Shown here piece after piece: positions 1-19,323 of a stretch of DNA of 64,000 nucleotides. How positions within the stretch are numbered: position 1 is the first letter of the stretch; the number at the start of each line of letters is the position of its first letter. Origin of the DNA: Montifringilla adamsi (lineage: Eukaryota > Chordata > Aves > Passeriformes > Passeridae); the NCBI GenBank assembly GCA_017590115.1, contig JAGGNK010007559.1, positions 5,726,020 to 5,790,019 on the forward strand, read 5' to 3'. Below the pieces are notes generated by a model. The model saw only the letters and a program-made list of their open reading frames with translations, did no database searches and was not told where the DNA came from. Made by a program: the position numbers and the translations under genes.

Positions 1-352
1 GGGCTGCAGAGCACAGATTACTTGGTGCCCGTGGCAAGTGCTGCTGGAACAGGGAAATGATGTCAATGATGTCAGCCCCTGCAGTGCAATCTGTAACTGG
101 ATATGGGAGAATTCAGTGGCTGGCAGTTCAGAGGAAAACATGCTGATGCTGTACCAGTTGGAGCCAGATGGTGACTGAAATTGTTAAAATTATATGTGCT
201 GCAAATGCCTGAAAAATTGCCCTGCTACAAAGTACCCAAAGCAGAGATGGGATCCCGATACAAACCAAGCAGTGTGTGGGTAGTGTTTGCAAACACTGTA
301 TGGGATTATTTCCCACTGGTTAATTGTAATCCTTTCCTTCCCCCTTTTTTAG
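1..352 (+). other. CA10: CA10 intron, 3' part only
   Basis: This is the tail of the intron before the first visible CA10 exon. It ends in a C/T-rich tract and the acceptor AG at 351-352. The upstream part and its donor lie outside the window. I see no other exon or recognisable repeat in it. Confidence 0.85.
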
Positions 353-7728
<7,376 letters not shown>

Positions 7729-9771
7729 TAGGATAGGTACAAAATATTATTTTAAACATAATATTTATAGCTTTACATTAGATTCAGCTCTTGTGCTGTA
7801 GGGATCTCTGCATGCTATTTATACAGTTTGCAAAAGCATTGAAGAGGTTTTTTGTCAAAATAAAAATACTAACTGTTAAGAACTCCATCAGTATCTACAC
7901 ACACAAACTTTAAGGGGGGCCCTGTTTTCAGAGAAGGTTTGAACCAAATGGTTTTCAGCACAACTCCACAACTGCATCATTCTATGATGCTGTGAACAGT
8001 TACTTGGAGACTCTAAAGCAAGTACCTCAGAGTTGTACAAACAGAACTGAGGTTATTAAGGATAACAGAGGCCATTCCTAGTTCTGAATAAACACATGTC
8101 AATAGCACTTTAATGTGACAGAGATACAGTATCTGGAGCCTTCTGGAAAGAAAATCAGCCAATACTTTCTGGTATCGAATAAAATTACAGGATACACACC
8201 CCAAATACCTTTGGAAAATCAGACTGATGTATTGAAGCCCCTATTAGAGAGAAGCAAGAGAAATTATGCAAGAAAAAAACCACAACTTCACATCCAAAAG
8301 GAAGCTATTGAGGAAACACCAGTGGAAAAATCTCAAAAACTAAATTTCTGTACAACTTGCTTAAAATCCAAAGCCTGGCATCAGAAAACAGCAAATTTCA
8401 AACCAATTGGCCTCTTCCCCAGAGTTTCCATCAGTGAGTTGCCTACACAGCTGTGAGCTGAACTAAAATCTCCCCTCTTGTATAGTGGAACACCAAGGAA
8501 TACTTGAACCACCATCTGCCTGCCCCAAGCAGGCAGCAGAAGAAATATGGCCTGAGAAATAAAGTGAAGAACAAGAAAACCACCCTAAATATCACTCTGG
8601 GATTTAAAATCATAGTAACATTGTAAATAAGATTACTTTAAAAAGCCTGAGATGTTTTATTTTTGTGATATTCCTTCTGTCCAGTTTAATCTGGAGGTAG
8701 TGAAAGCACTTTGTTTCCTTTCTAAATGGGTGGTTTGGGAGAATGACACAGCTGAGCAGAGGCAAAAATGCTCACTATTGTGAACTTTTCAAACACAGGA
8801 CCTGGATATTTTCCTACATGCAACATTTTTAGGTCTAACATTAATGTGCAAAATAAGGATTCAAAAATTTCTACTCTGTGCTGCTACCTATGGGTTATAA
8901 CCTCATGATACTTGCTCCTTGTCATGCTTTAATGGTTAATCACATTCTCCATTAATACTTAGTTATAGCCTCCAATATTAATGTTGAAAGTGGATTTTGT
9001 GGAATACTTACTGATTATGTTGGGTACTCATACTGAAAAAGCAATTCCCAGCTCAAGTTTTCCCTAGGAGCTGTTAAAGACTACCAGTACATAAAACCCA
9101 GCTACTGGATTTCCCCAATAAATGCCATAAACAAACCTCTTAAGTTGTACACTGACGTGGAATATATTTTGTTTTTATATCTTCAAACCAAAATATTGAG
9201 GATTTCTGGTTTGTAACTTGAAACTTTTTTTTCCCCTCTCTGATTTTGGTTGACTTGGATCAATTAAGAGTTGCCTAGTCACCATAACAGCCATTTCTGC
9301 CAGCCAGTGCACTGGATGATTCAGTGTTTCCCTCTGTGCTGTGAAACCAGCTCAGAAGAAGGCTGGAGTCTGCTGTAGGAACACTCACAGTCACAGCATA
9401 GACAGTACCATGACAGACCTGTCAGCAAAAAGAGGCTCTCATTTTTTAACATCATTAATTTCACGACTTCAGCAGCATCACTGTCAGTCTGTCAGTTTTC
9501 CTTCCCATCCAGCCTGCCCCTACCTGGTTCTTGAATAAAACCAACCAAAGCTGTGGCTTCTCAACTGAAAGCTACACTGTTCAGGAAATTAGCTCTTGTC
9601 ATTCATCAGGTCCATTTGCTCTGTACCAGCTGCTGTCATCCAGCACTGTGGACTCCATTACTTTCTGGTTCACCCAAGGACACCTCAATACTATTTTCAT
9701 TCACTCCCCACAAAACTGGTTACTCTCATTTAAAATGGGGCTCAGAAACAGAGGAACACACAAGGAATGGT

Positions 9772-9813
9772 TTTAAGTTAACTCTGACTGCAAACTGTCA
9801 GAGTTAACTTAAA
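9772..9813. repeat. Perfect inverted repeat (17-bp stem, 8-base loop)
   Basis: tttaagttaactctgac at 9772-9788 is the exact reverse complement of 9797-9813, with loop tgcaaact. The hairpin ends 118 bp before the CA10 exon at 9932. No transposon or known structured RNA is evident around it. Confidence 0.9.
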
Positions 9814-9841
9814 TTCTGTTTTACTGGAATTCTGTTTTACT
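9812..9841. repeat. Short direct repeat (14 bases x 2)
   Basis: aattctgttttact occurs at 9812-9825 and again at 9828-9841, directly after the perfect inverted repeat. This is probably local replication slippage. Confidence 0.8.
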
Positions 9842-9853
9842 TCCATTGACTAA

Positions 9854-10968
<1,115 letters not shown>

Positions 10969-10991
10969 TAAATGAATGGCTCCTCAAATGA
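10969..10991 (+). CDS. CA10: CA10 terminal coding exon (C-terminus VNEWLLK)
   Basis: The first two bases complete the split Val codon. They are followed by NEWLLK and a TGA stop at 10989-10991. The acceptor tcttccag follows a T/C-rich tract. The short C-terminus agrees with the usual CA10 ending, bringing the visible part of the protein to 173 residues with no frameshift or internal stop. Confidence 0.96.
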
Positions 10992-11690
10992 GACAGAGCA
11001 GGCAGAACCCAAATCCTCAGTGGAATGCTCCTTCTGGGAATTGACATCATCTACAATGCACCCAACCTCCCTCTCTGGGCTCACATGCACCATGTGCTGT
11101 GGGAAAAGAGCTGCCATGTTGGAAAACTCCTCAAAATTTATTCATGTGATTGGTGGCCATTTAAAAACAAAACAAAAAACAAAAGTATTACAGTAAACGT
11201 GATTACAATTTTCCTGAACTAATTTGGAGTCACAAAGAAAGACTTTTCAGACTTTGTACATATGAAATTCTTTCACTTCTCCCCCTCTCTCCCTCAATTG
11301 AAAAAAAAAAAAAAAAAAAGAAAAAAGGTGGCTCAGTACAGCATCAAAGTGGAGTTGTGTTCTGTGTGCCAAGTAATCCTTGGAAAGCTGTCATTATTTC
11401 ACTATCATTAATGGACACTGACAAGACAGAACAAGACTACTGTAAAGGAAACATTTGTAGGTATGATCTTTCTGTTAATTTAATTTAACAAGGGACAGAC
11501 TTTGAGAGATAAGTATTGTAAATATATCACTGCAGAATATAAAGGAAATTGAAATATTTCCCTCTGTCACATATCTGTAGTAGGATTTGGCAAAATCAGA
11601 ATATATCCATTTTCTGTTTCTTGTTTTACAACATCATACATTGTGTTGGTTACTATTAACAACTCAATAAATGTGTTTAACAAATTAATT
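10992..11690 (+). other. CA10: CA10 3' untranslated region
   Basis: The sequence runs from the CA10 stop codon to just after the AATAAA at 11666-11671, so the UTR is about 700 bases. The first 100 bases after the stop resemble my memory of the mammalian CA10 UTR. A run of 19 A (11301-11319) is internal to the UTR and could cause internal oligo-dT priming in cDNA libraries. The exact cleavage site is inferred. Confidence 0.75.
11666..11671 (+). promoter_or_regulatory. Polyadenylation signal AATAAA (CA10, proximal)
   Basis: A canonical AATAAA lies in aactcaataaatgtgtttaa and is followed within 30-50 bases by T/G-rich sequence. It is the first canonical signal in a good context after the CA10 stop. 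Confidence 0.75.
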
Positions 11691-11835
11691 TAGTTAAGTT
11701 GCTTTGATTTCTTTTTTTCCTTTCTGAAATAACTAGCCTCTACTATTTGTGGATGTATTATTTGTGTTTTTCTTTCTTTGTTTCTTTTTTTTTTTTGTTG
11801 TTCTTTCTTTTTTTACTTAATTTCTTTGTTTGCAG

Positions 11836-12026
11836 CCCATTCAAGTGAGTTAAGGACAATTGGGAATGCACTTATAGGTGGTATAACTTTAACTCCACTT
11901 TATGGTCCATCATTAACAGGGACTGGGCTCAGAAGCAGAAAGCAGATGAAACATAGTTCAAAATTGTCATTTTCCTTGCTGAAGCAATTATTGGGACAAA
12001 CATTCAATCCTGTAAATTGGTGGTGA
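11836..12026 (+). other. Candidate alternative CA10 last exon (unproven)
   Basis: A long T-rich tract (from about 11757) ends in the acceptor-like tttgtttgcag, with AG at 11834-11835. If the CA10 exon ending at 10106 were spliced here, its single leftover base would combine with cc to give Ala. The frame then stays open for 62 more codons, starting HSSELRTIG and ending PVNWW, to a TGA at 12024-12026. A polyadenylation signal follows 111 bases later at 12137. The peptide has a mildly hydrophobic stretch (about IGNALIGGITLTPLYG) and then a basic patch (RSRKQMKH). I recognise no family. An open run this long has roughly a 5% chance of occurring at random, and the phase match one in three, so the case rests on the whole arrangement and needs RNA evidence. 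Confidence 0.28.
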
Positions 12027-12136
12027 AAGGGATATTTTTTCTTTACAGATAAAGCAGGAGCTAGCCAAGTAAATGCAAATGCCTCTTTTCTTATTTATAA
12101 TGGTCATTCACTGTGTTTGGTTACTGTCAAGAACTC

Positions 12137-12142
12137 AATAAA
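12137..12142 (+). promoter_or_regulatory. Second, duplicated polyadenylation signal AATAAA
   Basis: The core aactcaataaatgtgtttaa is identical to the core at the proximal CA10 site, and about 45 bases of surrounding sequence are also similar (tggttact before, acaa after). It may be a distal CA10 poly(A) site or a copied module. Confidence 0.6.
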
Positions 12143-12159
12143 TGTGTTTAACAAGTTCA

Positions 12160-15100
12160 CACAGCACATGTTTGACCTTCTTGAATACTGAGGGATTTTT
12201 CAGGTTGGTATTTTTTTTCAGCCTGGAGAGGGGTCAGGCCTCATGATCTCCCATCCCTAATGCTCACGTTGTACCACATTTAAGTTCACAGAAAGCAAGA
12301 TGAAGCCAAAAAATGCTCTGGCACCAAGGAATTGTTTACACCAAATGGAAGAACAGGCACCACAAGAAGTGTGAGGGAACAGCCAGGGAGCTTTAATGTG
12401 ACAAAAATGTTATTTTATCTGTGCCTGAAGAGAACAGTGCAAGGAGTACCTGACAGGAAAGTCGAGAGTCTGTGGTTTGGAAAGATTGCAGCTTGTAAAG
12501 TGAGAAGAGGCCAGGACTGGCCTTCAGGGGACCTCAGGATGGAGATGGAAAACGGTGAGGAACCCAGAGCTGTCACAGCTCAGCTGCTCAGTGCAAGGTG
12601 ATGGGCTGACACAAGGCTGCCCTGTCTGCGCCGCTGACCCTGACTTAGGATTCTCTCAGCACGTGGGTAAATCACTTGATCATCAAGGTGTTTAATTTCC
12701 AGAATCCTGTTTCCATATCTGTAAAAGACGCGATTTTCAAGTTACTTCATTTGAAGAATTTCAAACGGCTTCCGACACCATACAGTGACAGAAAAATCCA
12801 CAACACAACCACAGAAATGTCACACAGCAAGTCTTGCATTGTAGATTAATACTGTCAAATCCTGTAATTGAAAAAAGCAAAAATTTCCACCTCAAGGTTT
12901 ACCTAGCTAATAAAAACTGAAAACCAATGGAAGTCACATGCCTTCAATATTTTTGAGTGAACTTAAAAACTTGTTTCTCCTACTTGTTTGGTGTCTTTTA
13001 AGCTTCACTTAGGGTGCAGAATAAAGTTACTGAGAGCATAAAATCCACAATGCATCAATCTACATTTTGGGACAAATATCCGGCAGTTGTTGGTCCAAGA
13101 TTTTCTGTAACAGAAGGAAGATAAGCCAGGCCTCCATAATAAAGCTTGTAAGAAGCAATAAACCCTATTTTCTATTTTAATGAAAGCTGATAGAAAGGAT
13201 TTAAGGGGAGAGAGATATGTGATAGAAGGGACTGTTCCTAGGAAGGAATCATGTGGTGCTTTGGATTAATTGAGAAAAGGAACAATTATACTGGGACACC
13301 CCAAATATATTTGTCAACATTTCCAACTTCATTTTGTGAGTTAAGATTTCATATCTTGCCATGGATTGCTTAGGTTTTTGTTTTAATCATAGCTTGCAGC
13401 AGAAAGAGACCCAAACACGTAGCATTGCAAGTGTTTTGCCTGTTTCAGTAGTGCTCACACTCAGACATCCAGCAGCGGTTGTTCCGATCAGGCATGGAGC
13501 TCTGCCAGGACACTGAGCAGCCAGAGAAAGCCACGCCCTATCACAAAGCCTTCAAGCAAAAAATAAAGTTCCAGGAGCAAGCAGCTGGCACAAGCTGCTT
13601 GTTTTTAGAGCCCACACAACACCTGCCCAGAGCAATCCCTCCAGCCTGAGCACCCTGTCCACAGCACTCAGCGGAGTCTGGCTGCACACACAGCCCAATA
13701 TTCTTAGGAAGGGCTGAACGTGGCTTCATTGCCATCCCTGCCTGCACCATTCAGATCAGGAGTAGGATTTTTTGCTGGTAATAAGGCTCAGCACAGAGGG
13801 GAGGTACCTGGCAGGTAATGCACACCTGGCACCTGCAGTGTGGACTTCGATGAACAGTCAACACCACAGGCAGGACCAGGTTGTCATGCCATGATGGTAA
13901 CAGATATTAAGAACCTAACAATGGGAGGAAACACTCAGATTTGGTCACTCACACTGGAGAAGATGATATCAAAACAATTCAGGTACCAAATGATCAAGCT
14001 CATCTGATGATAAAAAACATGAGAAAATTCAAATTTACAATACTCAAAAACCCTCAGTTTCAAGTAGTAATCAAAAAAATGTGATAGCTGAGTTTTACAA
14101 TCTCAGGTTATAAGCTCCCTTGATTTAACAAAAAAAAAAAAATTGCTATGCAGGTCAAAAAAAGGTAATAGCTGAGTTTTACAGTCTCAGGTTTATAAGC
14201 TCCCTTGATTTAACAAAAAAAAAAAAATTGCTATGCAGAAAATCAGAACTGAAGGAGATCTGTGGGATGAAAGCAGAAAGCAAAGACCTTCAGCATAAAT
14301 GTACCTATAGATATCATACATCTGTCTGTCCACGTTCCTGCTCCAGCCTTCAAAGCTGAACCAGCAAGCAAACACCTCACAGATACGCCTGGAAGCTTGG
14401 ATATTTTATTATAAAACAAACTCCTATAAAACAAAAAACATCCTTTCTCACCATTCAAAACCTCTCACTTACCTATCAAGTAGATACTCTGAAAGAAGAG
14501 GGGCAATGGAAATTGTGCTGGAAAATTGAGACTTGAGATCACAACACCAGGAACAAAGATACTTGAGGGTGTGCAAGGTTGTACTTCCTGTACTGATCCA
14601 AATGCTGATCAAACACAGACAAGGAACTCAATCAAAATAAGTTGCTCTGCAAAGATCAGAACAACTTCAAAATCTGTGAATTCTTGTTTTTATGAATAGC
14701 TCTGCTTGCTCCGTGTGTTCCACATCATGGCCTTAAGAAATGCCAGCACTAATTACTGCTCACATGACATTAGTTTGTCAGGAACCAGAGACATTGTGGA
14801 CCTGGTGGAAATAATTTTTATATACTTTGTATGTCAAACAGTAGGATCTTTCAAGACATGTCTTATAAAACAAAGAAAAAAAGCAGGATAAAACTCCAGA
14901 ATCCTTCCTGCTTCTGACAGGACCTGCCTTTGCTCTCCCTGTTTTTCATTTTCTGGGGATTTCATTCCTCATTACCTCCACCAGTACCCTCCTCTTACAA
15001 TAGCAGCTCTGAGGAATGCAGCAAATTAAATTCATCCCACAGAATCACAATGCTGCCATGAACATATGAGAATTAGCCAGTTTCTTGATACCCACTATTG

Positions 15101-15356
15101 CCGGAATCAACACATTTCAACAAAAAAAATTTAGTTGTGATACAGAATGAGCTGGTCCATCTATGAATTGGTGAAGACAAGGTGGATAGGAGGATCTGAT
15201 TGTACCCAGAATGCCAAGACCGAAAGGCAAATAAAACCCTTCCAACATTTAGGGCGTTCCTCATGACCTTTAACATTAAAGAAGGAGGATGTTCCTTCTT
15301 TTTATTTTACTTTTTAAAGTTAACACTACCATTAACATTCCACCTCAGTCTGAAAG
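12160..15356. other. Intergenic sequence downstream of CA10
   Basis: I see no gene here. A slightly GC-richer patch (about 13440-13760) has no exon or CpG-island character. The only structured element is the tandem duplication at 14071-14238. Confidence 0.7.
14071..14238. repeat. Tandem two-copy duplication, about 84 bp
   Basis: Copies at 14071-14153 and 14155-14238 share tcaaaaaaa, agctgagttttaca, tctcaggtt, taagctcccttgatttaaca, an internal A run of 13-14 and ttgctatgcag. Only a few positions differ, so the duplication is recent. Confidence 0.92.
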
Positions 15357-15361
15357 CAAAG

Positions 15362-15762
15362 TGTCTTGGGGTGGCTGTATGATGTTATTGTCTGCTTTAA
15401 GCCCAGAAATGGCTCCTGTAATTTTAAGCTGCCCCCGGGGAAACAGGGGAGAACCCGGCGGAATTCCTTCTGCATTCAAACACAGACACCCCTCTGCTCT
15501 CTCTCTGTTCTTTCTCAGCAGAGAGAGGGAGAGTTATATGCTTTGTTTTTAGCATCTAACATTATTCTTTTTTTTTTCCTTAATTTTTTTTTTTCCTCCC
15601 GTGCCTGTGCGCACTTTGTTTGCTAAATAAACAAGTTTTTTTCACTCTCCTCCAAGAAATTCCTTTTGTATCGCTGGTGGGGGATGGAGTGCCTAATCTT
15701 GCCTCTTTAAAGGAGACATTCCTTTCAGGACATTTCCTGCTAACTTGTCCCAAACTGAGACA
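15362..15762 (+). mobile_element. Solo LTR of an endogenous retrovirus (401 bp)
   Basis: The element starts TGTCTTGG and ends TGAGACA. It is flanked by an exact 5-bp target-site duplication CAAAG (15357-15361 and 15763-15767). A polyadenylation signal AATAAA at 15626-15631 gives + orientation. It is followed by a T-rich U5-like stretch. No internal viral sequence adjoins it, as expected for recombination between two LTRs. A 5-bp duplication is typical of some ERV classes, but I do not assign a family name. Confidence 0.85.
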
Positions 15763-15767
15763 CAAAG

Positions 15768-17646
15768 CTGAACATTTTAACAGCTTTCATGAGGTAAACC
15801 TTCCCCAAAAGTCAGGAACTAAAAGGAAAACTGTAAATGGCCAATGCTTCTAATTGCAGATACCAGATTTGCAGCAAAAAGCAGATGTTTTGCACATTTT
15901 ACTTTACATCTCAAAGCTTTACAACAACTGCACCCCAAAAAACCCCAAATCCTTGGTTCCTGAACAAAAACACCCTAAGTTTTTTTAGGGAGATAAGCTC
16001 TAACTGCTCCATGTTTGGATTTTTAAATTAGATTTTATTCCCCAGATGTAGTGGCTGACAAAGCCTGGAGAGTTTACTGTACAAGATGCTGATTTACTGG
16101 CAAATGGCTCAGCACAGTTCTCAACAACACGCTAAAATTATTGAAGGAGCCTGTTTGTATGGCAAAGAACAAGCACCATTTATAATATGAAATGTAATGT
16201 AGGCAAGTGTTTGCTATTTCCTACAGTGTCAGGTTTTATTCTAATAACTAAAGATGTGTCAAATACATAGCCAGAACAGAAAATGAAAAACAGGATAATA
16301 AATATTCTAAGGACAGGAAAATAACACTTAGGTTTTGAATAGGGGGGGAAAATCCTTAGAAGTATTAGAAAAACAGCAAAAATATTGACAGTTTATGATT
16401 TTAGGCAGATGCTCCCACCCCATTAGGGTAGAAAGAGCTGGAGCCAAAAGTAAATCTAAGGGGAGCAAAGTTACAGTGGAAAATATGTAGTTGCTCCACA
16501 AGGAAGGTCAAGGCTATGAAATTCCCCCTTGGGTGGGTATTCCCAGCATAAGGAGATAGCCAGCACCTCACATCCCACTTTCTGAAGCATTCAGGTATTT
16601 GCAATGTCCAAATGCACCAGGACCATGTTTGGACTTGGTCAAGGGAAGGTGATGCTGAGTCAGGGTCAGAATGTCCTTCCCTATTGCTCAAGGGCCATTT
16701 TGGATCTGCCTCCTCAAGGATTTTGTGAACCTTCCTCAAGGATTCTGCAAAGAAATCACCAGAAATGCCTCATGCTTGCTTCACTTGCTGTCCTGCTGTG
16801 CCACCTGAGCTTTAGTGAGACTCCCTGGAAGTTCATCCCTGCAAAGCTGCCCTGAAGGACTCCTGGATAAGTGCAAGATTTAATGTGCTGGATGAGAAAA
16901 CAATTGTAAACCCCACATGGTAAAGAGATGGGAATACGCCAACATGATGAGGATATATCATATTAATATTCAAATATGATACTAAAATCTTATGAAGGAA
17001 TGTTAAGACAACACAGAAAGTCATAAGTGCAATGGCAAAAAACAGAATTTGGGAGAATCACAAGGGGAAAAGATCGATCTTTTCCCTCTGCTCTGAATTT
17101 TCTGCTTAATGATGTAGCAATATAGCAGCAAGATGATTTCAGCTCCTTTCAGACATAATTTAAAATTGACAGCACTAGGAGTAATAATGGCATTTTCAGA
17201 CATTCATGCCAAAGTTTCACAATACCAGAAGCTTCTCTCATTAAACATTCATTTATTTATGTCTGTGTTCCTTGAGCTGCAGAAGAGATAGAAAAATTGA
17301 ACTCCATTGAGGAACATTTCACCCAACTGCTCCCTGTGTTTCTCCCATACTGATGGGCAGCTGAGACACTTAAACTAAATCACTGAGACTCTGCTCTCCA
17401 GCAAGCAGTGGCCTCTCCTGGAAGCAGTGAACTATCAAAGGCAAGCATCACCCCTCGAGGTGTTAAATCATGCAGCCCAAGCTACAGAACAACAGGACTT
17501 TGGCTTTTAAAATTTTTGATGCATCTCTGCTTAATTCCAAATACAAAGGATGAAGAATTGTGGAATAATTCCAGGTTTCAGCTTTCAGAAATTGACTCTT
17601 TCCACTCCTTATATGCTGCTTGTCTTACAGAGAGAACTCTTTGTAG
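15768..17646. other. Intergenic sequence
   Basis: I see no gene. The 112-codon (16401-16739, -) and 98-codon (17408-17704, +) open frames are unremarkable. A perfect 22-bp palindrome lies at 17065-17086. Confidence 0.7.
17065..17086. repeat. Perfect 22-bp palindrome without spacer
   Basis: gggaaaagatc (17065-17075) is followed directly by its reverse complement gatcttttccc (17076-17086). A perfect zero-loop palindrome this long is expected by chance about 0.015 times in 64 kb of random sequence. No transposon ends are apparent. Confidence 0.9.
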
Positions 17647-17651
17647 GGGAC

Positions 17652-18307
17652 TGTCCTGGTTTAGGGTAATTTTGGTAGAAAAACCTCTGAAGAGGTTTCT
17701 TTAGAAAAAAAATTTAAGTGGCCCCTCTCCTAACCGGTTGGGAAAAAAGATCTCCTTGGAGAAAAGTGGAAAAAAATCTGTTTATTTAACAGGAAAAGCA
17801 TTTCCCAGAACAAAAACAAATGAACAATATTAAATAATAAAAACTCTTGCTGTTCTAAAAGAGATGACAAACTCAGAGAAGTTCTCTTTGTGGATCCCCT
17901 TTGTGGGCTTCAGCTCACTCAGCCTTTGACCAGTTCCTTTGGTGCTGGAAATGTCATGGCCAGTGGGCCACAGGTGTGAGCCTCTGGTGTTCAGTCCACA
18001 GCAGGTTTAAACAGCTCCAAAGAAAAAGAAAACCACAGTCCAGGGAACTTCCCTACCTCAGCTAGCTAAAAAGCAACTAGCACCAAAGGAGAGCTTTGTT
18101 CTGTGGCCTCTCTGTCCGCAGACAGCACAGTCCAGGAGCAGGGTGTGGGGGAGTTAGTGCAGTTTCTGGTAACAAACTCCATGCTGCTTTTCTCCCCCCT
18201 TTGCTCTCAGAACAAGTCTTAAGACCTTTAAAGGTGTAAAACCTATTACCTAGTATAAACAGAACAGACTATTGGGGATACAAGCATTTTATAGCCAATC
18301 CAGGACA
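17652..18307 (-). mobile_element. Solo LTR of an endogenous retrovirus (656 bp)
   Basis: The termini TGTCCTGG and CCAGGACA form an inverted repeat. The flanks GGGAC (17647-17651) and GGGTC (18308-18312) match at four of five bases, consistent with an aged 5-bp target-site duplication. On the minus strand an AATAAA (17781-17786) and a following T-rich U5 give the orientation. A TATAAAA lies close to the minus-strand start. No adjacent viral coding sequence is seen. Confidence 0.85.
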
Positions 18308-19323
18308 GGGTCAGACTTTCCTGGTCAGCATGGAAAATGTCAGAGGACACAGTTGTTATCCTAGGTAAAGTTTCTGTGGGGAGTCTAAATGATCTCAACT
18401 GAAATATCACAGCTCTGCCTTTTGGAAGGCTGATAACAACAAATTAAATAAAACAAAAAACAGACAAACAAAAATACTTAAGCAGGTGGAATTCGCCAAG
18501 TATTCTAATAAACAGCTTATTTCTACTAAAGACCTATCATTCAACGCTGTCGTTTTTCACCACAATGCACAAGTGCCATGAGGGGCTTCACTGAGGATGC
18601 ACAGCCCTGGAGCTGGATTTCAGATTTCACCCACCACCTTCCTCCCTATGTCCTTCTGTCAGGTCAGACAGATTTTTAGTTTAACTATTAGTGTGTCTTT
18701 CAGATTCTCCTATTTGCAGATACCTCCCATGCACAGCAAAGGAATTCCCAGCAGGGCAGAGGTGTATTTTGCCACCAGACATTTAGAGCACCATTCTCTC
18801 AGCCTGTAAGCAGCAATTAAGCCTATTAAAAAAAAATAATAATAAATTTAAACTTGACAAATTAGGTTGGCTCATAAAACAGTTACGGCATTGTCTGGGT
18901 TCCTGTGCACGTGCAAACAGCAAAAGGGAAAACTGCCAGCTCAGTTCTCAGAGATTGATAACATTTTATGGGAAGGCACTAACGCCCTGTGCCAGTGTCA
19001 GTCAGGGTGGCTGTGCTGCTGTGTGAGGCTCGTCTGCACAGCCCAGAGCCGGGGGCTGCCAGCCTGGAGCGTGCCAGCAGGCTGAGTGCCAGCCCCAGAC
19101 ACATCCATGGATCCCACGCTGGGATTCACCGCCCCGCACACCAAGGGAGCGGCACTGACCACACCGCCTGCCAGAACACATGGAAAGCCCTCTGCTGCCC
19201 TGCCTCTGGGTTTGTTTCCATCACAGGAATTTCAGTAGCAGCTGGAGCAGAGAGCAAAAATGCAGATTATTATGCCTGGTGTGTCCTGCTGCCCCAGTCG
19301 AACAAGCCAACCAGCCTGGCCGT
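18308..19323. other. Intergenic sequence
   Basis: No gene is seen. The last 350 bases are GC-richer than their surroundings and carry several CpGs. They lead into the minisatellite. The 177-codon open frame starting at 18989 exists because it runs into the repeats, and I do not regard it as a gene. Confidence 0.65.

Noticed and set aside
7950..8000. Sequence cattctatgatgctgtg resembling a CR1 LINE 3' tail
   Set aside because: Only one imperfect unit is present and no adjoining CR1 3' UTR could be recognised, so the match is too weak.
18960..19180. GC-richer patch as a possible CpG island or promoter
   Set aside because: Too short, with only scattered CpGs and no adjoining exon. It more likely belongs to the sequence surrounding the minisatellite.
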